34,497 bases of DNA from positions 1 through 34,497 of the IMG/VR virus record IMGVR_UViG_3300013126_000117. One strand, 5' to 3'. Positions 1 through 5,654 of the stretch are shown here, in pieces. Below the pieces are notes generated by a model, which was given only the letters and a program-made list of their open reading frames with translations, did not search any database and was not told the origin of the DNA. Origin of the DNA: a virus. How positions within the stretch are numbered: the stretch's first letter is position 1; each line of letters opens with the position of its first letter. Position numbers and translations under genes: made by a program.

Positions 1-1
1 C

Positions 2-112
2 AATCTAACCCGCCTTCGTGAATCTCGAGGTCTAACACAGGAAAAAGTCGCAGAAGCCATCGGATCAGAGCAGACAATCATATCTCGGCATGAACGAACG
101 GGACGAGTACAT
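2..112 (+). pseudogene. Truncated duplicate of the HTH regulator (left-edge fragment)
   Basis: The frame opens at the window edge and encodes an XRE-type helix-turn-helix (LTRLRESRG, TQEKVAEAIGS, ISRHERTG). It is a close paralogue of the regulator at 569-916 (LTRLRESRG, TQEEVAAGIGS, VSRHERTG). DNA similarity is plain, with an offset of about 588 bp, and stops near position 112. The frame then runs on without a stop to 403, but only as the antisense of the excisionase-like gene, giving an arginine-rich shadow. What is seen is a helix-turn-helix start with no recognisable C-terminal half. I infer a tandem duplication whose copy was truncated. The upstream part lies outside the window, so a short functional HTH-only protein cannot be excluded. 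Confidence 0.6.
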
Positions 113-172
113 TTGATCCGCAGAAACACCGCCGCTTCCTCCAGGGTCAACACCTCCGGCAGCTCCAGCACC

Positions 173-412
173 TCACGCATCGCCGCCCCCTGGGATCGCT
201 GCCGGCTCTGCCGCCTGGGGAATCGCCGCGTCCGGCAACTTCGCCAACACATCCCCCGAATACCGGTTCAAAATCCACAACCGCGGCACCCGGCGCTGCT
301 TGCCGATCACCTCCGACGGCCACACGCCAGTGTTCACCAGCCGGTACGCCGTGTCTCGGCCCACGCCAGCGAGCTTCGCAGCATCAGTAATGGAAATGAG
401 TAACGATTCCAA
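173..412 (-). CDS. Excisionase-like small DNA-binding protein
   Basis: This is a 79-residue protein. Residues about 6-55 fit the HTH_17/excisionase pattern: ITDAAKLAGVGRDTAYRLV is the helix-turn-helix, followed by a basic wing (GKQRRVPRLW). The C-terminal 20 residues are Ala/Pro-rich. The ATG at 412 follows AAAGGA with a 6-base spacer. Proteins of this size and fold next to an integrase usually direct excision or act as a regulator of the lytic side. The gene is divergent from the regulator at 569, and a 22-bp inverted repeat lies just upstream of it. Function is inferred from domain type and position; a Cro- or Cox-like repressor role is equally possible. Confidence 0.65.
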   Translation of the reverse strand: MESLLISITDAAKLAGVGRDTAYRLVNTGVWPSEVIGKQRRVPRLWILNRYSGDVLAKLPDAAIPQAAEPAAIPGGGDA

Positions 413-432
413 TGGATTGTCCTTTATTGCTC

Positions 433-454
433 AACAGAGCATAAGCGCTCTGTT
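433..454. promoter_or_regulatory. Candidate operator, inverted repeat
   Basis: AACAGAGC (433-440) and GCTCTGTT (447-454) form a perfect 8-bp inverted repeat with a 6-bp spacer. It lies 21 bp upstream of the excisionase-like start, in the intergenic space shared with the divergent regulator. Position and symmetry suit a dimeric HTH regulator. No second exact copy was found in the 413-568 interval. Confidence 0.5.
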
Positions 455-533
455 TTAACCAAGTTATCGCACATCAGGTATACTGTCAAGGGGTAATCAG
501 GAAATTTAAGAAATTAATAGAGCGATGCAGGCG

Positions 534-562
534 TAGTCAGGTGTGACGTGTTATACTATACT
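534..562 (+). promoter_or_regulatory. Promoter for the regulator, probably leaderless transcript
   Basis: TAGTCA (534-539, four of six matches to the -35 consensus) is separated by 17 bp from TATACT (557-562). Transcription would start about 7 bases after the -10 box, at position 569, which is the A of the regulator's ATG. No Shine-Dalgarno precedes that ATG. The same arrangement is known for lambda cI transcribed from PRM. An overlapping TATACT begins at 552. Confidence 0.5.
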
Positions 563-568
563 TACATT

Positions 569-916
569 ATGAGTGAGGAGACGGGTTTAATACTCACCCG
601 CCTTCGTGAGTCACGAGGTGAAACGCAGGAGGAAGTTGCAGCCGGCATCGGATCAATACAAACAGTAGTTTCTCGTCACGAACGAACAGGCAAGGTGAGT
701 CAACGCGGGCTGGAACGGTATGCCGATCATTACGGCGTCTCGGTCGACTTTTTGCTCGGTCGTGTCAAAGACGTACCAAAGCCTGAAGTCGCGCGCGAAA
801 CTCCGCCGCCATATCGCCCGGACATGACGGAGGTGATGGTCGCCGGTCTCATCGAAGTCCTTATCCTCGGCCTCGAAGAATACCGCCGCCGCAATACAGA
901 ACGGAGGACCACATGA
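569..916 (+). CDS. XRE-family phage regulator (repressor-like)
   Basis: A 115-residue protein. Residues about 8-62 form a Cro/CI-type helix-turn-helix (LTRLRESRGETQEEV, then VVSRHERTGKVS and YADHYGVSVDFLLG). The C-terminal part is short and polar, with a hydrophobic helix near the end (VMVAGLIEVLILGLEE) that could mediate dimerisation. No LexA-type peptidase domain is present, so release from repression would need an antirepressor or another route. I chose the ATG at 569 over an upstream in-frame GTG at 548 because the promoter's -10 box overlaps that GTG. The stop overlaps the next start by 4 bp (ATGA), implying translational coupling to the membrane protein. Confidence 0.8.
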   Translation: MSEETGLILTRLRESRGETQEEVAAGIGSIQTVVSRHERTGKVSQRGLERYADHYGVSVDFLLGRVKDVPKPEVARETPPPYRPDMTEVMVAGLIEVLILGLEEYRRRNTERRTT

Positions 917-1332
917 ACAAACGACAGAGAGAAATTCTCGGACTACTTCTTATGCTGGTCCTCCTCGCTTCGATGGTCTACCTCTTTCCGATTCGTTATC
1001 TGCAATACCGCAGCGCCTGGGCAGCACAGCCCGTTATGCGCATGATATTGGAAGCCGACGGCCAGGGATGGTCCTGGCTGAACGATCTCCTCGCTATCTG
1101 TATCCTCGCTACCACGCCCTTGCTCGGAAAATGGCTGTCTGCAAAGACGCCTGCTTTCTGGGATACGATGTGTGCATGGACAATGGCCGCAGGTATGATT
1201 GTCTTCCTTGGTGTCCTGATACTAACTAATGGTGGTGATCACGCCTACGCGTATGTCATGCTGATTATTTGTGAGTTTGCCCTCCTGCGCATCAGCATGG
1301 AAGGACCAGGATTTATTATACGCGGAGATTGA
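913..1332 (+). CDS. Small multi-pass membrane protein in the lysogeny module
   Basis: A 139-residue hydrophobic protein with about four predicted membrane segments: residues about 8-27, 56-72, 86-105 and 112-127. It begins with a short positive stretch (MNKRQRE). Its start overlaps the regulator's stop, and it ends 3 bp before the integrase, so it belongs to the same plus-strand operon and should be made in the lysogen. Membrane proteins at this position in temperate phages are often superinfection-exclusion or lysogenic-conversion factors. That role is inference from context; no family was recognised. Confidence 0.65.
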   Translation: MNKRQREILGLLLMLVLLASMVYLFPIRYLQYRSAWAAQPVMRMILEADGQGWSWLNDLLAICILATTPLLGKWLSAKTPAFWDTMCAWTMAAGMIVFLGVLILTNGGDHAYAYVMLIICEFALLRISMEGPGFIIRGD

Positions 1333-1335
1333 TTC

Positions 1336-2526
1336 ATGACCGTCACTCCCGTCCGCGATAACCACGGCAACCAGCTCACCGACAAGCACGGCCGTCTCCT
1401 CTGGGACGTGCAGATATCGGCGGGCTTTACCGCCGACGGCAAACGGAGCCGCCCCTCAAAGCGCGTCCACGGCAGTGAACGCGAAGCCAACCGCGTCGAG
1501 CATGACCTTACGGAAAAGGCGAAGGTCCCGGCGGGCAGCGCGAAGACCCTCTCCGCGTGGATCGAGGAATACCTTGCCCATCCTGAAAAGCCCCTGGCCG
1601 CTCGCACGCAGGAACTCTACCACGCCATGCACCGCAACCGGATCGCTGCCAAGCTCGGCAAATTGAAGCTGAAGGACATCACTACCGGCGACATTGCCAC
1701 GTTCCTCAAACATCTTCGAGAAGGTAAGCGCTTGGATGATCGCAAAGGCAAGGTCGGACTGGCGACCCTCGGCAAGTATTACCGGTTCCTGCATATGATC
1801 TTCCGCCAGGCCGTCTACGAGCGTCTGCTCACTCTTAATCCGGTCGACAATGTGCGCCCGCCGGCCAAGGAACAGGCATCCGTCGTCTACCTGCGCAGCG
1901 AGGAAGTTCAGCAGATATATAAGAAGCTCGATGGGCAGCCCCTCATCCTCCGTGTTGCCTTCACCACGGCGCTCACTACCGGCATGCGGCGTGGCGAGAT
2001 CTGCGGCCTGCGCTGGCGCGATGTGGAATGGGAGAAGAAGATTATCCGTGTCGAACGCAGCGTGTATCGGCGGGCAGGCGGCCAGGACGTAAAGACCACA
2101 AAAAGCGCCAGCGGACTGCGCACCGTTCCCGCCACCGAGCGTTTGGTCGAGCTGCTTAAAGCGTGGAAACGCGAATGTGGCATGCACCCCGACGGCTACA
2201 TTTTCACCTGGCCTGATGGCGCCCATCTCCGTCCTGACTTCCTCACCAGCGCCTGGCCACGTTTTCTTACCAATGCCGGGCTCCCCCACATTCGCTTCCA
2301 TGGCCTCCGCCACACCGCGGCCAGTATTCTCATCACCAACGGCATGCCGCTTAACGAAGTCGCCCAGGTCCTCGGCGACCGTCCGGAGACCATCAACCGC
2401 ATCTACGTCCACGTTATCCGCGACGCCGCCGACCGTCACCGCACTATCATGGAAAACCAACTGGCAGAAAAACCGGCAGAATCTTCTGCCACCGACCAAC
2501 ATATACGCTCAAAAGCCGCTCCCTGA
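1336..2526 (+). CDS. int: Tyrosine-family site-specific integrase
   Basis: A 396-residue tyrosine recombinase for integration and excision at the adjacent att core. The N-terminal 60 residues form an arm-binding-type domain (DKHGRLLWDVQIS). Residues about 70-175 are a SAM-like core-binding domain. The catalytic domain runs from about 185. Visible active-site residues are Arg218 (TGMRRGE), a Lys in KTTKSASG, His322 and Arg325 (HGLRHT) and nucleophile Tyr357 (IYVHV). The usual LGH motif reads LGD, so Asp348 replaces the second histidine. The ATG follows GGAG with an 8-base spacer. The gene ends 7 bp before the tRNA-like core, the usual int-attP arrangement, and it converges with the structural operon. 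Confidence 0.93.
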   Translation: MTVTPVRDNHGNQLTDKHGRLLWDVQISAGFTADGKRSRPSKRVHGSEREANRVEHDLTEKAKVPAGSAKTLSAWIEEYLAHPEKPLAARTQELYHAMHRNRIAAKLGKLKLKDITTGDIATFLKHLREGKRLDDRKGKVGLATLGKYYRFLHMIFRQAVYERLLTLNPVDNVRPPAKEQASVVYLRSEEVQQIYKKLDGQPLILRVAFTTALTTGMRRGEICGLRWRDVEWEKKIIRVERSVYRRAGGQDVKTTKSASGLRTVPATERLVELLKAWKRECGMHPDGYIFTWPDGAHLRPDFLTSAWPRFLTNAGLPHIRFHGLRHTAASILITNGMPLNEVAQVLGDRPETINRIYVHVIRDAADRHRTIMENQLAEKPAESSATDQHIRSKAAP

Positions 2527-2533
2527 CTACAGA

Positions 2534-2578
2534 CTCCTAAGGAGTAGGTCAGGTGTTCAATTCACCTCGGGGGCACCA
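2534..2578 (+). other. attP core: 3' half of tRNA-Arg(CCT)
   Basis: These 45 bases match the 3' part of a tRNA. They comprise anticodon loop CTCCTAA (2534-2540, anticodon CCT), 3' anticodon strand GGAGT, a variable loop, T arm AGGTG/TTCAATT/CACCT (2551-2567), acceptor strand CGGGGGC (2568-2574), discriminator A and encoded CCA (2576-2578). The matching 5' half (GCCCCCG acceptor strand, D arm and ACTCC) is absent upstream, where the integrase ends. A partial tRNA next to int is typical of an attachment site whose core restores the host tRNA on integration. Phage genes lie on both sides, so it reads as attP. Confidence 0.8.
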
Positions 2579-2594
2579 CTTATACTCTCGCACC

Positions 2595-2656
2595 ACCGAT
2601 ATTAACCGATACCAATTGATACCTATAAACATACAGAGTGGCAAAAAAGTGGCAAA
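2595..2656. repeat. Phased direct repeats next to the att core (possible Int arm sites)
   Basis: Three GATA-containing units recur about every 10 bp between 2595 and 2625 (ACCGATATTA, ACCGATACCA, ATTGATACCT). Two copies of AGTGGCAAA lie at 2637-2645 and 2648-2656, 11 bp apart. Helical spacing beside an att core suggests integrase arm-type or IHF-like binding sites. That is inference. The second pair also overlaps the T-tract of the terminator. Confidence 0.4.
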
Positions 2657-2685
2657 TAAAATACCCGCCAGCGGGCGCCGGCGGG
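2641..2685 (-). terminator. Rho-independent terminator of the structural operon
   Basis: Read on the minus strand, CCCGCC and GGCGGG (2664-2669 and 2680-2685) form a GC-rich stem with a 10-base loop. A T-rich run follows (complement of 2641-2663). It lies about 47 bp past the stop of the last minus-strand gene and would stop that operon before it runs into attP and the convergent integrase. Confidence 0.65.
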
Positions 2686-2731
2686 CATCTGTGGGGACAC
2701 GCGGGGATAGGCCGGTTGCAGCCGGCGGGGA

Positions 2732-3115
2732 TCAGTCGTCCGCCTGCGCGGCGGGCACGGTCTGCATGCGCAGCCGCTCGTGGAACGTCACCGTCTGCGA
2801 GATGATCCCGAACAACTTGATCTTTTTCTTTTGCGCAAACTCCACATTGCTGTCGCCCGGATTGGCATCGATGGCATCGAGCAGATCGGCGAAGATGCCA
2901 GTGGCGGCGATCAGAATCGGATTGTCGAGCGCCACGTCTGACGACGTTCCGGTCACGTCGTCGCGCTTGTCGCCGGTAACATCGGCGCCGAACTGTCCCT
3001 CGATTTCCAACACGTTGCCCGCGACGACGAGTTCCTGTGCGGCGTTTACGCGCGCCATCAGATCATCGATGGTCATGGTCTGCAACTTTTGCAGCAGTTT
3101 TTCCTTTTCACTCAT
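2732..3115 (-). CDS. Unrecognised small acidic protein, last gene of the operon
   Basis: A 127-residue protein with no family that I recognise. The N-terminal 30 residues are predicted helical (EKEKLLQKLQTMTIDDLMARV). The middle is a mixed acidic stretch with repeated GD/DD residues. The C-terminal third contains a hydrophobic segment and a Lys cluster (AQKKKIKLFGI). The ATG at 3115 follows GAAAGGG with a good spacer. It is separated from the upstream gene by the 11-bp tandem repeat array. Its position after the lysis genes suggests a late accessory or virion protein, but nothing in the sequence fixes a role. Confidence 0.6.
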   Translation of the reverse strand: MSEKEKLLQKLQTMTIDDLMARVNAAQELVVAGNVLEIEGQFGADVTGDKRDDVTGTSSDVALDNPILIAATGIFADLLDAIDANPGDSNVEFAQKKKIKLFGIISQTVTFHERLRMQTVPAAQADD

Positions 3116-3160
3116 GGTAGCCCTTTCAGCCGGTTGAACGGACCGGCGCCGATCACGGAT

Positions 3161-3226
3161 AGTCCGTGAATAGTCCGTGAATAGTCCGTGAATAGTCCCT
3201 GAATAGTCCGTGAATAGTCCCTGAAT
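3161..3226. repeat. Tandem array of six 11-bp units
   Basis: Six consecutive units of AGTCCGTGAAT. Units 4 and 6 carry C instead of G at position 6 (AGTCCCTGAAT). A partial unit follows at 3227. The array fills the space between the stop of the 513-residue gene and the next gene's ribosome binding site. A short hairpin (CACGGA-TAG-TCCGTG, 3155-3169) sits at one edge. Confidence 0.9.
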
Positions 3227-3232
3227 AGTGAA

Positions 3233-4774
3233 TTAAGCCCAAACTGCCGCCGCCGCGCCGGCGCTCTGACTCGTGGCAGTTGATGGCGTGAGTTGTTGCA
3301 CGCCCAGCGTGTTTACGCGGTACAGCATCGCGTCCGTGCGCGCATACAGGTTCTTCTGCCCCAACGGCGTCGTTACCAGCACGTAGCGATTACTGCCCGT
3401 CGTCGCCCACACGCCCACCAGGTAATCGGCGGCGCCGCCGGCGCGCTGGCGAATCACGGCCTTCACGCCGGCATCGCTGGTGACGGCTTCACAATTCGTT
3501 TGCCCCGCGGCAAAGGGGTGCGCGGCGCCGGGAAGCAGCGTCGGATACAGCGCCCACCAGTGCGACGTGACGGCCGCGGCTTCGGCGGCCGCCTGATACT
3601 GCTGCAGGTAGTTCGGTTCGGTCGCGCTGGTCGCGTTGTAGTAGGTCGATGGCTCGGTTGCGTTGTGGAAGCACACGTAGCTGCGCGCGCCGAGCAACCC
3701 CAGCATGATCAGCCAGCCGCGGTACCGCGTGATGTCAATCGGCGCGAAGGCTTGTTGCTGGTAGCCGCCGGACACATACGGCATCAGCGCGTCGCCGGCG
3801 ACATACGTCCCGCCCGCGGTGCACGTGGCCTTGTTCCACAGGCCGTATGTGCCGCCCCACGGGTCTGTGCCGCTGCGGATATACAGATCCGGGTTGCCGT
3901 AGCGGTAGCCGTCGAGCAGCAGCGTGCGCGCGTCCGTCCAGCGGAACAGCGCGTTTTTCCAAATCTCGCTGACGGCATAGCCATACAACTCCGGATGGCA
4001 CATGCGGTAGTAGACCAGCAGATCGGCGTTCGGCGCCGCGGCGCGCAACCCGTCGAATTGCGCCTCATACAGTGCCGCGCGCCGCAGCGACAATAGCGCC
4101 TCGGTCGGTGGCCCGCTGAACAGCGCCAGGCAATCCGGATCGGCGCTCCATTTGGACAGGTCCGTGCCGCTCGCGGCGGGATTGATCGCGCTGGCGACGC
4201 CCAGGCTCTCTTCACCGTCATGCAGGATCGCCTCGATGTCGCCGCCGCCGGCCGTCACCAGGTTGCGCAGCAGCGTCACGTGTGCGCCCATGTCGAGACC
4301 TGCTTGGCCGTAGACGCTGTTATCCATCGCCGGCGACCAGCACCCCGGCGTGCGCGTGGCATGCGCCGGCGTTGTCGTGCTCGTCCCGTAGCCCGGCTGC
4401 CCGGGCACCCACGTGTCCGCCGCCAGGCTCCACATGTAGTTCTCGTCCTGTAAAAGTCGATTCGGCTCCACCACCACGTTCAGTCCGTGATCGCGCGCGT
4501 AGCAGGCCAGCAGGTAGCTTTGCGCCGTGGGAATCGCGCCGTCCAGGTCGTGCCCGTCCGGACGCAGGCACTTCACCTGCACACGTCCGCCGAAACGCGG
4601 CCACTGCGCCCAGAAGGCGGTGCTCTGCGCCGGCGCGCTGATCAGCACCGGCGGGCCGGTGTATCCGGTCTTCCACACCGGCGGGGTTGCCGCGGCCATC
4701 CATTGCGCCGGCGTCAACAGGGTTGGTGTGCCGGGAGACGCGGTACCGCCGCCCGGAGTCACGGTTGTCTTCAT
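3233..4774 (-). CDS. Large virion or secreted protein, possibly glycosidase-like
   Basis: A 513-residue protein rich in aromatic residues, without a clear named family. The first 60 residues are Pro/Thr/Gly-rich. The body (about 60-430) alternates predicted strands and helices with many Trp/Tyr/Asp motifs (LNVVVEPNRLL, DIEAILHDGEESLG, RWTDARTLLLDGY), in the style of a TIM-barrel glycoside hydrolase. The C-terminal about 80 residues look like a beta-sandwich (DYLVGVWATTGSNRYVLVTTPLG). I infer a possible sugar-cleaving or sugar-binding tail-associated protein. No catalytic acid pair can be assigned with confidence. The ATG follows AAAGGAG. It comes 9 bp after the amidase, in the same operon. 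Confidence 0.55.
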   Translation of the reverse strand: MKTTVTPGGGTASPGTPTLLTPAQWMAAATPPVWKTGYTGPPVLISAPAQSTAFWAQWPRFGGRVQVKCLRPDGHDLDGAIPTAQSYLLACYARDHGLNVVVEPNRLLQDENYMWSLAADTWVPGQPGYGTSTTTPAHATRTPGCWSPAMDNSVYGQAGLDMGAHVTLLRNLVTAGGGDIEAILHDGEESLGVASAINPAASGTDLSKWSADPDCLALFSGPPTEALLSLRRAALYEAQFDGLRAAAPNADLLVYYRMCHPELYGYAVSEIWKNALFRWTDARTLLLDGYRYGNPDLYIRSGTDPWGGTYGLWNKATCTAGGTYVAGDALMPYVSGGYQQQAFAPIDITRYRGWLIMLGLLGARSYVCFHNATEPSTYYNATSATEPNYLQQYQAAAEAAAVTSHWWALYPTLLPGAAHPFAAGQTNCEAVTSDAGVKAVIRQRAGGAADYLVGVWATTGSNRYVLVTTPLGQKNLYARTDAMLYRVNTLGVQQLTPSTATSQSAGAAAAVWA

Positions 4775-4783
4775 GTTGCTCCT

Positions 4784-5368
4784 TTACAAATGCTGCACGC
4801 CCAGGTACAGGCAGATGCCCTCGCAGATCGCCTCTGCGCAATACATGCGATAAGAGGCCTGGCGCAGTTGCTGCAGGTCGCTCGAATCCATGAAGCCCAG
4901 TTCGCACAGACATGCGGACATGCCGAGCTGCTGCGCCTGGTGCAGCACGCCGGAGTTGCTCGGTTTGCCGCTCACGCTGATCTTCGTCTTCAGTCCGCGG
5001 TTCGGCAGGCCGGTAACGCGAACCAGCACCGTCTGCACCAGCCGTGCCAGGCGTTGCGCCTTCTCGTCGCCCTTCATATGGAAGGTTTCGATGCCGCTGC
5101 CGCCGCCGGCGTTGGCGTGCACGCTCACGAACAGCTTGCACCCCGCGGCGTGCGCCCGGCGCGCGCGTTCTGCCAGTGACGGGTCGGAATCGTCGGTCAC
5201 CGTCAACATGGCGGCGATCCGGCTGTGCTCCAGTTCCGCCAGCAGATCCCGCGCCACCTCGCGATTGAACGCGTATTCGCGCAGGATCGGCGTGCCCAGG
5301 TTAGCCGGCGAGCGTTTCCCCGGCGTGTCGATGCCGTGGCCGGGATCGATGGCAATCAGTTTGGACAT
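4784..5368 (-). CDS. N-acetylmuramoyl-L-alanine amidase (endolysin)
   Basis: A 194-residue single-domain Amidase_3 enzyme that cleaves the amide bond between N-acetylmuramic acid and L-alanine in peptidoglycan, releasing phage at lysis. The zinc site is complete: His11 in DPGHG, Glu31 in REYAFN and His84 in SVHAN. The catalytic glutamate is Glu156 in CELGF. Length matches a bare catalytic domain; no cell-wall-binding domain or signal peptide is present. It starts 3 bp after the holin-like gene (GAAGGGGG Shine-Dalgarno), forming a lysis cassette. With no signal peptide, export should depend on that neighbour. Confidence 0.92.
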   Translation of the reverse strand: MSKLIAIDPGHGIDTPGKRSPANLGTPILREYAFNREVARDLLAELEHSRIAAMLTVTDDSDPSLAERARRAHAAGCKLFVSVHANAGGGSGIETFHMKGDEKAQRLARLVQTVLVRVTGLPNRGLKTKISVSGKPSNSGVLHQAQQLGMSACLCELGFMDSSDLQQLRQASYRMYCAEAICEGICLYLGVQHL

Positions 5369-5371
5369 ACG

Positions 5372-5650
5372 TTAACCCCCTTCTTTCACGTCGCGCTGCC
5401 GCGTCCGCCGAGGCTCGCAAAACACTACGGAGTCGCGAATCTGCACCAGCAATTCCGTGTTGGTGCGGGAACTGTCGGTGAGCTGCTGCATCATCGGCAC
5501 CATGGTCTGCTGGTTTTCCATCAACGCCTTCTCGCGCTCGGCGTTTTTCTCCAGCACGTACTGGAACAGCTTATAGCCGCCGAACAGCACGATCAGCAAC
5601 AGCCCCGCTGGCGCGCCCCACTGGCCTGCCAGGTTCGCCACTTCACTCAT
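5372..5650 (-). CDS. Holin-like protein, one membrane segment plus coiled coil
   Basis: A 92-residue protein. A single membrane helix lies at about residues 12-31 (GAPAGLLLIVLFGGYKLFQYV). A charged predicted coiled coil follows at about 35-75, and the tail is basic (EPRRTRQRD). This layout resembles BhlA/XhlA-type holins or holin accessory proteins. It sits immediately upstream of the amidase with a GGGGAGG site, which supports a lysis role. No sequence signature is decisive, and a virion membrane protein remains possible. Confidence 0.65.
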   Translation of the reverse strand: MSEVANLAGQWGAPAGLLLIVLFGGYKLFQYVLEKNAEREKALMENQQTMVPMMQQLTDSSRTNTELLVQIRDSVVFCEPRRTRQRDVKEGG

Positions 5651-5654
5651 CGAC

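Noticed and set aside
466-489. Minus-strand TTGACA (484-489) as the -35 of the excisionase-like gene
   Set aside because: The -35 is perfect, but the best -10 at normal spacing (TAACTT) matches poorly; left unassigned.
2534-2578. Complete tRNA gene
   Set aside because: No 5' acceptor strand, D arm or 5' anticodon strand is present upstream.
2553-3137. 194-residue plus-strand ORF next to the att core
   Set aside because: It runs through the tRNA half, the terminator and the antisense of the 127-residue gene; no sign of coding selection.
3161-3226. CRISPR array
   Set aside because: Units are contiguous 11-mers without spacers, and no cas genes are present.
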